Shown: positions 1 to 12,625 of the stretch, one piece after another | Layout: each line of letters opens with the position of its first letter | How positions within the stretch are numbered: position 1 is the first letter of the stretch | Assembly: GCA_022578965.1 (NCBI GenBank) | Contig: MU400713.1 | Coordinates: 1 to 64,000 of the forward strand | Length of the DNA: 64,000 bases | Source: Xylaria sp. FL1777 | Lineage: Eukaryota > Ascomycota > Sordariomycetes > Xylariales > Xylariaceae | Direction of reading: 5' to 3' | Program-made: the position numbers and the translations under genes | The notes under the pieces: model-generated | Seen by the model: the letters and a program-made list of their open reading frames with translations, nothing else | What the model was told of the DNA's origin: nothing | The model's database searches: none

Positions 1-1197
1 TAATAAAAAAAAAAAACTATAATATTTATATTATTATTAATACTAAAAACTATATATATTAAAGATTAAACTTAGCAAAAAAAAATAAATATATAACGTT
101 TATATATATTATAAAGCTTTTTTTAGTAATAAATTTAAAAATATGCTTTTTATATAGCTAAGCTTTAAAATAAACTTTAATATAAGTTTTATAAGCTTTA
201 ATATTATTATTATAAGCAATTTTTATTTAAAAGCTAGCTTTTTAAACATTATAAAATGCGCTTTTTGCTTTATAAAACGTATTACTAAATATATATTATT
301 ATTTAGGTTTTTTTTTAATTATTATAAGTTTAGCATTTTTTTTATTGTTTAATTTAATTATTAGTTTATTAACTATACTATTTTTGTTTTTAAAATTATA
401 TTTTTTTTTATGTACTTTTTTTTTTTTTTAAGCATTAAATTAGCTGTTATTTAATACTATAAACTTTTTTTTATTTGCTTGTTTTTTATTAAAATATTTA
501 ATAATACATTTAATAAACGCATTATTTTTTTGTGCATAGTTTATATAAGCAATATAAACAATAAAATCTTTATATTTAAAAATATATTTTTATTAATATA
601 TTAATATTTTTTGCTATTTAATTTTAAAAATAATACTATAAATACTTTATTTAGTTTAATTTTAAAAGTAGTTTATATTTATAAAGTAATAATTATAAGC
701 CTTAATAACATTAGTAATATATATTTTTATAGCTACTTGGATTTTTTTAAAGTGCTTATTATTATTGTTAATATAAAAAATTATAGCTACTTTGTTTTAA
801 TATTAAAAAAAATATTTACGTAAGTTTTTTAAACGCATAAAAGTTATACTATATAGTTTAATATTACTAAGCGTATTAATTATATATTAAATATAAAAAA
901 ATAAAGCTTTAAATAGCTAAACATACTTTTAAAGTTTAATTTTTATAGTTAATTTTAATTAAAGCTTAAAGTTATTAAAATTATAGTTGCTTATTAATAT
1001 ATATAATAGTAAAAATAAGTTATAAACTATAAAAAAGATTTTATATTGCAAAAATATATAATATTATAAACTTTTTTTATTAACTATTTTTTTTAAAACT
1101 TTAATAAAAAAAAACAAATTAGCAACGCGTTTTTTTTTATAGTTGTTAAAGTGCTTTATATATATTTGTATAAGTAGCTAGAAAAAAAAAATTATAT
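1..1197. other. AT-rich sequence with no recognisable gene
   Basis: This stretch is extremely AT-rich and has stops in all frames. The one open frame of any length (611-823) codes almost only for Phe, Ile, Leu, Asn, Lys and Tyr, as expected by chance at this composition. I see no conserved domain, RNA gene or repeat. Surviving G and C lie mainly in AGCT, GCT and ACT contexts, as in the rest of the mutated sequence. It is probably an old, RIP-degraded repeat with no preserved partner in this window. Confidence 0.6.
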
Positions 1198-1502
1198 TAC
1201 TATAAAAGCTTTTAAGCTAAAACAATTAGCAGTTTTTTTTTGTTTTAAATATAAATATAAATAAAATATTGCTTAATAAAATGCTGCTATAAAGCAAGCA
1301 AACATAAATTTATTACTTATATAAAATGCTACTAAAAAAAAAAAACAATATATATGCTTTAAATACTATACTTAAAAAAAATAATAGCTTTAAGCATTAA
1401 ATAGCTTTAAGTATAATAAATATACTAATAAAAAAACTTATGTTTTAATACTAAATAAATAATGCTATATACTGCAGTTTTAAAATACTTTATAAAAAAC
1501 TA
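1198..1502. repeat. Left copy of LTR-like direct repeat
   Basis: This copy aligns along its length with 7585-7893. Both start with a TRCTAYAAAAGC-type end, then share a poly-T stretch, a run reading TTTTAAATATAAATA, and the block TGCTTAATAAAATG. Both end in AACTA. Differences are mostly C/T and G/A, as expected from RIP. The right copy begins TG and this one TA, consistent with a TG...CA LTR whose end mutated. I found no convincing target-site duplication and no pol motif between the copies, so LTR identity is inferred. Confidence 0.6.
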
Positions 1503-2105
1503 TAAAACTTATTATAAAAGTTAACTTTTTTAATATTACTTTAATAAAAACTTTAAAAACGTTACATTTTTACTTTTTAAACTTTTATATTATTTATATA
1601 TTTTTTAAAACAATTATTTATATTTATAAGATTTATTATAAAACTTTTAAGTAAAGCTAAATATATTAATTATATTTTTAGCTTATTTATTGTTTATTTA
1701 TAGTTGATTTTTTTACGTAAGCTTAAATAGCTATATTAGTTATTATTTGTTTTTATATATTTAAATATATTTTTATTTTTGCTTTTTTTTTTTTTTAGCT
1801 ATTATATATATATTTTACTTACTTTTAAGTACTTTTGTTTTATATGCTTAAATAAAAAACTATAATAGTTTTGTTTTAATTTTTGTGTTTATATATAATT
1901 TTTAAAGAGCTATATATTAGTAGCAAAAACAAACTTTTTTTATAGTAACTATTGCTTTAATTATTATATTTATATAACTTGTTGCTATTTTAAAATTGCA
2001 TAAAAACAATTAGCTATATATAAAAAATTAGTACTATTAATATATAAAGCTTGCAGTATTTTAGCTATAGCTTTTTTTGCTATTTTTAAATGCTACTATA
2101 ATACA

Positions 2106-2430
2106 TGCTTTTTTATAAAAATTATATGTTAAAATATTTTTTTTTTTAAAGCTTTAAAACTATAAGCTAAGCAATAATATAATATATGCTTTTTTACGAA
2201 AATTAGGCATTAAAATATTTTTTTTTTTAAAGCTTTAAAACTATAAGCTAAATAATAGTATAATATATGCTTTTTTATAAAAATTATACGCTAAAATACT
2301 TCTTTTTTAAAAGCTTTAAAACTATAAGCTAAGCAATAGTATAATGCATGCTTTTTTACAAAAATTATATATTAAAATACCTTTTTTTTTAAAGCTTTAA
2401 AACTATAAACTAAACAATAGCTTTGCTTTT
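2106..2430. repeat. 81-bp tandem repeat, four units
   Basis: Units start at 2106, 2187, 2268 and 2349, with a period of exactly 81 bp. Each carries TGCTTTTTTA, an AAAATTAT core, a poly-T run, AAAGCTTTAAAACTATAA and a CTAARCAATA tail. The last unit trails off near 2430. Differences between units are almost all C/T or G/A. The period is a multiple of three and has stayed exact, so the array could come from a protein repeat, but every frame now contains stops. Confidence 0.85.
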
Positions 2431-2626
2431 ATGCTTATTTGCTTAACTTTTAAACATAATATAAACAGGTTTATTATTAAAAAGCATATTATTTTAAGCA
2501 AACTTATTAATAATAAATTTAAGCTAAAGCTTTTTTATATTATAAGCTAGCTTAACTTACTTAGTATATATATTGCTGTTTTAGTTACTAAAATACTTAA
2601 TTATGTATTACTATAAACTTTAGAAA

Positions 2627-2793
2627 ATTAAAAATATAAATGTTCTTTAAAAAAAAATAAAAAAAAGAAAAAAATGTATAATAGCTAATAAAAAAAAGCA
2701 AAAAAAAAAAGCTAAAGCTTATGCAGCTTTTATACTAAAAACAGGAATAAAAACATTAATACTTTTTATGCTAAAGCAAAAAAAGCGCAAAAA
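2627..2793. repeat. Left copy of 165-bp direct repeat
   Basis: This copy matches 4050-4217 in the same orientation. Shared landmarks are AAAATTAAAAATATAAAT, a long A-rich run, an ATAGCTAATAAAA block, AAAGCTAAAGCTTAT, CTTTTATACTAAAAAC and CTAAAGCAAAAAAAGCGCAAA. The copies differ by transitions and small A-run length changes. They lie 1.4 kb apart inside the candidate element at 1198-7893. They could be the LTRs of a small nested (TRIM-like) element of about 1.6 kb. Confidence 0.7.
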
Positions 2794-4049
2794 AAATAAA
2801 ACTAGCTAAAGTTAAACAAAAGTAAAACAGCTATAAAAATAAAAGCTATTATTACAAAAATATGCATACTACGTATATTTAATAAGTTTAATAATACTTT
2901 TAACTTTTTAATTTAATAGCTAATAAAAATAGCAAATTTTTTAAAAGTATTATTTAACTAAATAAATATTTTTAATTTTGCTAAATTAAAAACTTTAATA
3001 ATTTATTTAAATTGTTTATATATATATAAATACTTTTTAATGCTTTTTAATACTAGTAAATTATGCTTAAAATAGTATTTATTAATAAAAAGTATTTATA
3101 GCGCTACTATATAAAGTATAATTACTAATATATATTTGCTTTAAAAAAAATAATAAAGCTAACATTATAGCATAATTACTAGTATTTACTTTAAATAAAA
3201 CAATAAAGCTAATATTATAGCGCTTTTTTTTTACAAAAAAAGTTTGTAAAAACTATGCTTATAACTATTTATTAATAAATAAACTTTTAAGCTTTTATTT
3301 AATTAAAATAAAAAATTCTTTAATATGCTTATAAACTAATATATTACGCTTAAGTATTTTTTTAGCTAAAATGTTTTATAGTTTAAAAAGTATAAAATCT
3401 TTTTAAATTAAAAGCGTTTAATTTAAATTATATTATGTTTAAAAAAAGCGCTTTTATTATTTTTTGCTATAAACTAATAGCAAAAAAATAATAATAATTT
3501 GCTTGCTTTAGTTATAGTTTGCTTAGTATTAACTAATATTATATAAAGTAGCTATAATTATAATTTTTTTTATAATATTAATAATATGCTTTTTTAAGCT
3601 AAAAACAACAAAAAGTTCTTAAAAAATGCTTTATAATAATAAATATTAAGTTAGTATAGTAATAACTTATAAAATAACGCTTAAAAAAACTATAAAGAAA
3701 AAACATTAAGTATTACTTTTATAGTTTTTAAAAATAACTAAAATAAAAAAAAAAGCTAAGTAAGCATATTGCAGGTTTTAAAGCAAAAAAACAAAAGTAA
3801 CGTAGTAAGCATTTAAAAAAAAAGCATTTAAAAAAAGAAAAAAAAAAAAAGCTTTTAGTTATAAAGTAAAACAAACATAAAAGTATAACTAAAAACAAGC
3901 ATTTATAAAAGCATTTAAAAACTTTAAATTGTTATAAAGCTTAACTAAGTAAGCTAAGTTAGCTTATAAGCTAGCTTTAAAAGTTATAATAATTTTATTA
4001 CTAAAATAAACAAAAAGTAAGCCTTTTTTTACTAATACTTTTAAAAAAA

Positions 4050-4217
4050 AAAAAATTAAAAATATAAATATTTTTTAAAAAAAAATAAAAAAAAAAAAAA
4101 CGTATAACAGCTAATAAAAGAAAGCAAAAAAAAAAAGCTAAAGCTTATATAGCTTTTATACTAAAAACAAAAAAACAAAAATGTTAATACTTTTTACGCT
4201 AAAGCAAAAAAAGCGCA
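4050..4217. repeat. Right copy of 165-bp direct repeat
   Basis: This is the partner of 2627-2793. It ends at the AAAGCGCAAA motif, just before the hairpin at 4237-4273. If the pair are terminal repeats, the element would span about 2627-4217. I found no target-site duplication and no coding trace inside. Confidence 0.7.
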
Positions 4218-4236
4218 AATAATTAAGCAAAGCAAA

Positions 4237-4273
4237 AAAGCTTACTTATTAGTTTGCATAATAAGTAAGCTTT
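4237..4273. repeat. Perfect 14-bp inverted repeat (hairpin)
   Basis: The left arm AAAGCTTACTTATT (4237-4250) and right arm AATAAGTAAGCTTT (4260-4273) are perfect reverse complements around a 9-nt loop. A perfect stem with several G/C pairs stands out in this degraded sequence. It could be a foldback end, a terminator-like structure or a chance survivor. No adjacent gene explains it. Confidence 0.75.
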
Positions 4274-4849
4274 AATAAAAACAAGCTAGCTAGTGTTTTT
4301 TTACTGCTTGTTAAAATAAATAAGCTATTATTGTTAACTTTTAAAAAAAAGTTAATATAAGCTTTAATAAATTTAAATAATTTAAAAAAAACTAATATAA
4401 ATTAAGCTATTAATATAGCTAAACAAAAACAGTTTTTAAGCAGTAGTAAACATAATAGCAATTTTTAAATTATTAAAAACTTAAGCAAGCTAAATAAAAG
4501 TATTGTTAACTTGCTTATAATAGCTTAAAACAAAACTTGCGTTTTGTTTAAAACTAATACTACTTTTTTTTGTTATGCGTTATATTTTTTTACTTTTTAA
4601 ACTTTTAAATTGTTTATATGTTTTAAATTATGTTAAAAATTTAATTTTGTACGCTTATTTATAGCTAACTAAAGCGCTTAAAATTACAAAATATATAATT
4701 AGCTTTTTTTAAAAAAACTAATTGCATTAAGCTATTACATTTTCTTTTTTTTTTGTTTTTAATCTTTTATTATTGTTTTATTTTGTTTTACTTATTATAA
4801 TATTAATATAAGCTTTTTTTTCTTATTATTTTATAATATAGAAAACTTT

Positions 4850-5075
4850 TAGCTATAATAATAGCAATTATTTAACAAAATAACAATATAATAAATAATA
4901 ATAATAATTACTTAACAATTTAATAATTGTAGTAATTATTTAATAAAATAATAATAATAGTAGTTATTTAATAATATAATAATTATAGTAGTTAGTACAT
5001 AAAATAGTAATTATAGCAGTTAATAAATAATATAATAATTATAGCAGTTATAAAACAATAAAAAAAAAATAGCAG
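4850..5075. repeat. Degenerate AT-rich tandem array
   Basis: A motif of the form TAATAATTATAGYAGTTATTTAATA recurs four to six times with loose spacing of roughly 45-55 bp. The units are too degenerate for a firm period. This is simple-sequence DNA with no coding potential. Confidence 0.55.
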
Positions 5076-6074
5076 TTTTTAGTAAAAAAAAAATACTAAG
5101 TATATAAGTACAAATAATAGCTATAATAAATATATAAAAAAATAACGTTTGCTTAAAATAAAGGTTTTTTAAGAACTAATTTATGTTTAAAATAAATAGA
5201 AAGCAAAAAATATATAGCAAAAACGCTTTATATATTTTATATATTTAATGCTTTTTTTAAAAAAAACGCTTTTTAATAAAACGTTAGCAAAAAAAAAAAT
5301 ACAAAAAAGTAATATTAATAACGCTATATATTATATAAAAAAAAGCAATACGTAATATTGCTTTAAAAAAAAAAAAATTAAATAAGCATATATTTATTAC
5401 TATAAATATATTGCTTATATAATGCTTTAGTTAAAACTTAAACTTAAATCTTTTTATAAGTAGTAGTATATATTGCTATTATATTACTAAAGCAAAAAAA
5501 AAAATGCAGTAAGTTTAGTTTTTTTAACTAGTTACTTATATAATATTTTAAAGCATATTAATAAATATATATTTTAGCTTAATAATAACTTTTTTATATT
5601 TTGTTATTAGTTTTAAGTATATTTATTAGTTTATAGTAGTAAATATTACTTTTAATGCAGCAAAGCACGCAAGTTTTTATTATAGTATAAAATATAAAAT
5701 ATATGTGCTTTTTTTGCGTAATAACCGCTATTTTGCCTTGCAACTAGTTTTAAAAAACCTTTTTAGGTTTTATTTTAATACTTATATATATACTTAATAT
5801 ATAATGTAGTTAAGCTTAATATGTTTATTTTATTACTTTTGTATTTTTATAAGCTATAGTTTATTAATAATAATACTAGTATGTTTGTTTTATTACGTGC
5901 TATAATAATAGCAAACATTTATTTTTTTTATATTATAAATGCTATAAAGCAAAAAAGCAACGTTTATAGTAGTTCTGCTAAGCAGTAATATATTAAATAA
6001 TTTAGCTAAGTATTAAACGTAAAAAAACCTTTTAAAACTACGTTTTTTTTTAAAGCTATGCTTTCTTTTAGCAT

Positions 6075-6148
6075 AAATTTTTTTTTTTTTTTTTTTTTAG
6101 CTTTGTTTTTTTTGTTTTTTTTTTTTTTTTTTTTTTTTTAGTTTTTTT

Positions 6149-6198
<50 letters not shown>

Positions 6199-6250
6199 TT
6201 TTTTTTTATATATTTTTTTTTTTTTTTTTTTTTTCTTCCTTTTTTTTTTG
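6075..6250. repeat. Long poly-T tract
   Basis: About 170 bases are almost pure T on this strand, broken only by isolated A, G and C. One uninterrupted run exceeds 40 T. It could be the fossil poly(A) tail of a minus-strand retrotransposed copy, or a pyrimidine tract extended by mutation. Reads are often inaccurate across such runs, so its length should be treated with caution. Confidence 0.8.
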
Positions 6251-7584
6251 CTTTACATTTTACTACTACGGACTTTTTTTCTTTTATTAGCGCTTTATTT
6301 TTTTTCTTAGTTGCTTTTTTTACTATATATTAACCTTTTTTAAAACAAAAACCTATTTAATTTGCACTTTATAGCTGCTTTTATAGCTTGCTAATTTACT
6401 AATTATGTTAAGATTTTAGTTAATACTTACTGCTTTTATTAGCGCTTTAAACACTTTAATAACGCTAAAAAGCTATTATGTTATAATATATAAATTTATA
6501 TAGTGTGCTAAATTTACGTTTTATAAAAACAAGCTATTATAAATTTTACAAAAAAACTTTTTATAATTAATATTTAAAAACTTGCTTTTTACTTACAAAA
6601 TAATAGCTATATATTTAGTACAAAATGCTTTTAAAAAGTATATAGTTGTTTTTTTATTGTATGTTTTTAATTAATAAAAGCATTTAAAAGTTTAGCTTTT
6701 GCTAAAACATAACAAATAAAGCAGTTTGTTTTATAAGCTATATATTAGCTGCTTATGCTAAAAGTTTAATAAACTATATAGTACTAAGTTTATTATTAAT
6801 ATAATTAAAACTTTTGCTAAAAAAGTTTAGCTAAAAGCAAAATATACTAACTTTTTATTTTTTATAGCAAGCTTAACTATATAATATAATATAAAAAGTG
6901 CTACGCTTTTACTGCTGTTTTAAAAACTGCAATACTACTTATATTATATAACTTTATGCTATATAAAATTAAATTAAACAAATAGTTATAAAAACATTAA
7001 GCTTATATTATAAAATGCATAAAAAGCATAATAAAACAAAAAAAAAGAACTTTATAAGTTTTTAGGTGTGTAATAAGCTTTTAAAGCTATAAAGTTATGT
7101 TATTTTTCTAAAAAGAAAAAGCTAAAGCTGCTTTTTTTTTAATTTGCTATATTTGCAAAAGCTTTCTTGCTTTATTATAACGCAATATAAATATGTTTTA
7201 TTATTTTTTTGTATATATTATAACAGTACAGCTAATTTATTATAGCTTTATATATTTTTTTTTATAGTATTACTTAAGAAAAAAAAGATAAAACAAAATA
7301 TGCTAAAAACTTATAACGTATTATAACGTTATAATAAAAAAATCGGAATTTAAAGCTATAAAATAACAAAAAAACAAGAAAAACTAATTTGTAGCAAAAA
7401 TGTTTTGTTTTTTATAAATGTTTTTTTTTCTTTTATATATAAGTAAAGAAAAAAAAAGGTTAAGTTTTTTAAGTTATATAAATTTTGCATTTTTCTTACT
7501 TTTATTTTTATTATTACTTTCTTTTTTTTATTTACTAGATTATACTACTAAACTATACTACTAAACAATATATATAGTTTTTAG

Positions 7585-7893
7585 TGCTACAAAAGCTTTT
7601 TAGCTAAAATAATAAACAGCTTTTTTTTTTTTGTTTTAAATATAAATAAAAATAAAACATTGCTTAATAAAATGTAGCTATAAAACAAGCAAACATAGAT
7701 TTATTACTTGCATAAAATGCTGCTAAAAAGAAAAAATAATATATGTACTTTAAACATTATACTTAAGAAAAATAGTAGCTTTAAGCATTAAGTAGCATTA
7801 AGCATAATAAGTATATAAGTAAAAAAACCTATATTTTTATGCTAAATAAACAATGCTATATATTATAGTTTTATAATATTTTATAAAGAACTA
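7585..7893. repeat. Right copy of LTR-like direct repeat
   Basis: This is the partner of 1198-1502. It begins TGCTACAAAAGC and ends at AACTA, and keeps slightly more G+C than the left copy. It is followed at once by CTGTTTTATTTT, which is not shared with the left copy, so the homology ends sharply here. Confidence 0.6.
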
Positions 7894-10442
7894 CTGTTTT
7901 ATTTTAAATATAAAAAAAACAGTTGCTTTTTAAATAATAATAAACAGCTATTTTTTAAATAATAATAAACTATTTTATTTAGTTAAGCTTAATTATTGTT
8001 AAAATAAGTAAACATAGTATACTTTATACTTTTTAAGCTATATATATTACTTATTTTTTTTAACTTTTAGGTTACTTTTTTTACTTTTAGTTGTTTTAAA
8101 TATACTACTTTATTTGTTATATTATATATTTTTTTATACTTTTAATAATTGTTTTGTTTTTTTTTTTCTTTTTTCTTTTTTTTTTTTTTTTTTGTTTTTT
8201 TTTTCTTTGTTTTTTTTTGGTTATTTTTTTTTCCTTTTTATAATTCTTTCCTTTCTAGGCATACGCAATAAAACAGCTATACTAGCTAATTTGTTTTTTT
8301 TTTTGCTTATTTAACTTTTTTTTTTAGTTTTGCTAGCAATAAATCTATTGCTTTAAGATTTATAAACTTTAAAATATTATATATTAAAATGTTTAACGTT
8401 TTTTTAAAGGCTTGTTAGAACTAAAAACTATTTAGTTTTATAGCTAACTTAGTAATCCTGTAAATTAATATGCTTTTATAGTTATAGTTCTTTAAAGTTT
8501 GCATTTTTTAAAATTATTATTATTGCTTATGTTATTTTTATTAGTTATAGAAATCTTAAAGCAACTTATAGTTAAAATAACCTAAATAAAACTGTAGCTT
8601 TTGCTTAAAAAATATAGCGCTAGTTAATTAGCGCTGCTATTTTATTTCTTTAGTTTTAGTATGCTTTTTTTTATAAGTAATAGCTGCTGTTATGCTTTTA
8701 TTAAAAAAAATAAGCTTAAATACTATTAAAGCATAAAAAGCAAGCTTTAAAAAGCATTAGTAGCTAATAAGAAAATTAGTGTTATTTTTTGTACTTTTTT
8801 ATTATGCTTTTTTGCTTTGCTATAACTGTTTAGTAGCTTTATGTTTTTTGCTGCTAAACAAAAGCGTAAATTATAGTTTTAATAAAATTAGCGCAGTTTA
8901 TAGTAGCTTTTACTTTTTTGTTACAAAAGGCTACTTATATACTGCAGTAATAAGATATTTTTTTTTTTTATAAGGTTTTTTTATTATATTTTAGCTAGCT
9001 TAATTTTCTAGTAAATATTAATAGCTTTTTTTTTTTTAGCAAAACTAGCATACTGTAGTAAGCTTTACTATTATAGCTTTTATTTAGCAAAAACTTTAAT
9101 GCTTATAAATAAAAAATAATAGCGTTACTAAGTTAGTTATTATGTTTAGCTTGCTTATTTTTATAGCTATAGTTATATAGCTACTAAAGGGCTTTTATGC
9201 TTAAGGTTAATTTAGCTAAGCTTAAATAAACGTAAAGATTTAACAATATATTTTTATTATGTAGCTACTACAAAGCAATTTTAGCAGTATAGCTTTTAAC
9301 GGTTTTTTAGCTTTATTAAAAGAAAAAGCTAAAAAAGCTACTGCATTTAGTATTACTTTAAACTATAAGCTTGCTACGCAAGTAATAAAGAACTATTAGT
9401 ATTATATACTTTTTTGTTATAAGTTTGCAAAAATTGTAGCGCTATGCTTTAGCTGTTTTTTAAGTTATAAGTTTTTTTACTTATAATAACTGCAGTAATG
9501 CTGCTATATTATAATAGCTTAGCAGGTTATATAGTAGTACTTTTAATACGTTAGCTTATTAAAAACTAGGTTTTTTAAGTACAAAATAAAAGCTAAAGTT
9601 AGTAATAAAAATATAAACGTAGTAAAGTTGTTTTATATATAAAAAAAAGCAAGTTATTAGTATATAATGTTTAAAATCTAGCGTTGCTTTTTAAGTTTTA
9701 AGTTTTAATAAATATAGCTTTTTAAATATGCTATAATTTTTTGCTTAAAAATAGCATAGCAGCACGTTTAATAGATTACTACTTAATATAAAGCCAAAAA
9801 AATAAAGAGTTTATAACTAATATTTTTTATAATATTGTTTCTTTTTGTTTTTTTTTTGTTTTTTTTTTTTTTTTTTCTAAAGTAATAATAACAGTAAAAT
9901 ATAATAATATAATATATAATATATACTATATTACTTATACAAGCAAGAAAAAAAAAAAATACTACTTATTTTTCTTTTGATTTTTATAGGGTTGCTTTTT
10001 TTTTTTATAGCTTTTTTTTTTTTTTTTAGTTAAAGTTCTGCTTTTTTTTAACTTTTATAGCATAAAAGCTAAATAACTAAATAATTTAACGTTAAATTAT
10101 ATAAGCTTATTTAGCTTTTTATAGTTTTACATTTTTACAAAAAGCGTAATGCAATGTTTATATTGTAGCTTGTGCTGCTTTTTTTTTAAGGCAAGGCTTA
10201 GTAATGTTTTTTTAATCTTTAACTAGCTAAAAAAAAAACAAAGTAAAAAACGCATAACTAATGATTATTTTGTTTTTGTTAAGTTTTAGCTTATAAAGTT
10301 TACTTTGTTTTTTTAGCACGTATATTATAAAAAAATAAAGCAATAAGTTATTTATAATACATTTTATTTTATGTACTAGGTTTTTTATTCTTGTAGCTTT
10401 TTTGGTTTGCTTTTATGTTTTAGTTTTTTTAGTTTTTTTTTG

Positions 10443-10475
<33 letters not shown>

Positions 10476-11809
10476 GTTTTAAAGCAAAGCGTTATAACGA
10501 AAGTAAAGCAACCTTTGTATATAAGTACAGCAATACAACATAACATAGTTTGTTTGCAGTTTATATTATGCTTTAAACTTATATATTATAGTAAGTACTA
10601 TATAATAAGTAAAATATATATTGCTTTTTTTTTGTTTTTGTAATATTAAAATATTATTAAAACCTAACGATTTTTTTTTAGTTTTATACTTTAAAAACGA
10701 GCTAATTTTAAGCTTTAAATAAACATTTGTTTTATAGAAAAAGTATTGTAGTTTATTAGTGTGCTTAAGATTTATAAGAAATTGCTATTATATATATATA
10801 TTATATCTAGAAAAAAAATGCTTTTATTATAGCATTATAATAAATTAGCATATAGTATAATTTTTTTAGCGTAAAACAAAAAATAAAAAGAAAATAAAAA
10901 CTACGTGTTTTTTTATTAGTAAATTGCTTTTTTTAATGTTTTAACTTAGTTTATAAAACTTTTATAACTTAGTTATACTTTTTATTTTGTTTTGTATATA
11001 TTTAGCTTTTTAATTTAGGTTACTTTTTAGTTAAAATTATTATTGCTTTAATTTTAGCTATAAAAATAAATGCTTTTTTTTTAAAAACTATAGTATAGCT
11101 AAAGCTATATAATATAGGCTTAGCATTTTTGCTAGATATAAAAAGTACTATAAACTTATAGTTATTTAGTGCTTTTTTGCTAATAGCTACGTAATAAAAA
11201 AAAGCAACATTTATAATATATGCTAAGCGTATTTTAGTAAAGCTTTTTTTGCTGCTATTTTAGCATTATTAACCTTTGTAATTTTACTTTTTATTTTGCT
11301 TTATATTTAATTATTTCTTTTTTTACTGGTTTTTTTTTTTTATTAAAGCAATACTTAAAAATTAAATATATAGCAAAAGTATATGTTTTAAATATTTTTA
11401 TTAACCTTTTAATATGTAGCTATAAATCTTTTGTAAACTTTTGTAAGCTGTTTTATTTTTTTTATATATATATAAACATATTTCTGCAAACAAAGATATA
11501 AAAAAAAGTAAGCATTTCTTGCGATTTATTAATATATAATAGCATTATATATTTTTTAATATATTTTAGTTTATACTTTTAACTTTTTTTATGCATGTTA
11601 CTTTTGCTATTTAGCCTTTTTAATTAATTAATTATATTTATGCATTATTACTAGCATAACTATATATTTTACTGTTTTTGATGATTTATTAATAATATAA
11701 TATAATAAATTAATATATTTTTTTTAAAATGGCTTAATAAAACTAGCTGCACTTTTTAAATGCTATAGCTATTATTATTATGCTTTAATAGTAGTACTTT
11801 AACTTATTT
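7894..11809. other. Degraded sequence, nothing identified; poly-T tracts
   Basis: No gene can be supported here. Poly-pyrimidine stretches occur at about 8155-8235, 9840-9875, 10010-10030 and 10437-10470, and they account for the apparent open frames at 8114-8314 and 10407-10643. The part from 8.4 to 9.8 kb keeps somewhat more G+C and reads as if it were once coding, on the minus strand at about 9.0-9.8 kb. I could not match it to a family. Confidence 0.5.
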
Positions 11810-11814
11810 ATATT

Positions 11815-11910
11815 TATTTTTTATGTATTACTGCTATTACTACTGTTATTATTATTGCTATTATTGCTATTAGCACTACTGCTACTGCTATTACTATTAT
11901 TTATAACTTT
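11815..11910. repeat. Imperfect trinucleotide (TTA/CTA/GCT) microsatellite
   Basis: A run of about 25 triplets of the form TAY, TTR, GCT and ACT keeps phase over about 95 bp, with a local excess of C. It resembles a decayed CTG/CTA-type microsatellite. I see no gene around it. Confidence 0.7.
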
Positions 11911-12384
11911 TAGTTTTTATTTAATTATTTTTTTTTTTTTTGCTAATTTTAAAAAATTGTTATTTTTAATATTTAACTTTAGTTTATTTTATTAATAAAC
12001 TAAAGTTGCTTTTATTTGTTATTATAATATATTGCTAAAAGTTTAAGTAGGTTTTATTTTTAATGCAAAAAATGTTTTTTAGTAAAAAAAAAACAATAAT
12101 AAAAACAAAAATAAAAATAATCTTTTTATTATTTTTATAAATTCTAAAAATAATAACTTTAAGAAATGTAAAACTTTGTTAATTAAATAAGCAAGCTTAG
12201 TGCTAATTTATTGTTTTGTTAAGTAGCATTGCTATAAGTAGCTAAAAAAATGCAAAATAAAACTTTTATATAATTATGCTATAATTATAAAATTAAAAGC
12301 ATTATGCTTAAAAATGTTAAAAAAAAAACTAATATTATTTGCAGCTATTTTATTTTATTTTTGCCTATTATAATAATTGCTAAA

Positions 12385-12625
12385 GGTTTTTTAGTTTATA
12401 TTAGTTTGTTGCTTTATATAAAAAAAGCTAGCTTAATATTTGCTTAGCTACTTAATATTTATAAAAATATAAAAAAAGTAATAAAAAATTATAAAATAAA
12501 TCTTTTTTTAGCTTATATTAGTTTATTGCTTTGCATAAAAAGAGCTAGCTTAATATTTGCTTAGCTATTTAGCATTTGCAAAAATATAAAAAAAGTAGTA
12601 AAAAATTGCAAAACAAATCTTTTTA
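12385..12625. repeat. 117-bp tandem duplication
   Basis: Two adjacent units of 117 bp (for example GCTTTATATA at 12411 and GCTTTGCATA at 12528) share TTTATATTAGTTT, AGCTAGCTTAATATTTGCTTAG and AATATAAAAAAAGTA blocks. Differences are C/T and G/A transitions; the second unit keeps more G+C. The period equals 39 codons, but no frame is open. Confidence 0.8.

Larger units (their letters stand above)
1198..7893. mobile_element. Candidate degraded LTR element of unknown family
   Basis: Two direct repeats of about 305-309 bp bound a 6.1-kb interior, a usual size for a fungal LTR retrotransposon. I could not read reverse transcriptase, integrase or gag motifs in the interior on either strand. It holds an 81-bp tandem array, an internal 165-bp direct repeat pair, a perfect hairpin and a long poly-T tract. 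It may instead be a non-autonomous (LARD-like) element, or two dispersed copies of one solo repeat. Flanking 5-mers (TATAT on the left, CTGTT on the right) do not match, which weakens the single-insertion model. Confidence 0.35.

Noticed and set aside
8114..8314. Phe-rich open frame
   Set aside because: Translation of a poly-pyrimidine tract. No start signal, domain or conservation; the same holds for 10407-10643 and 8779-8973.
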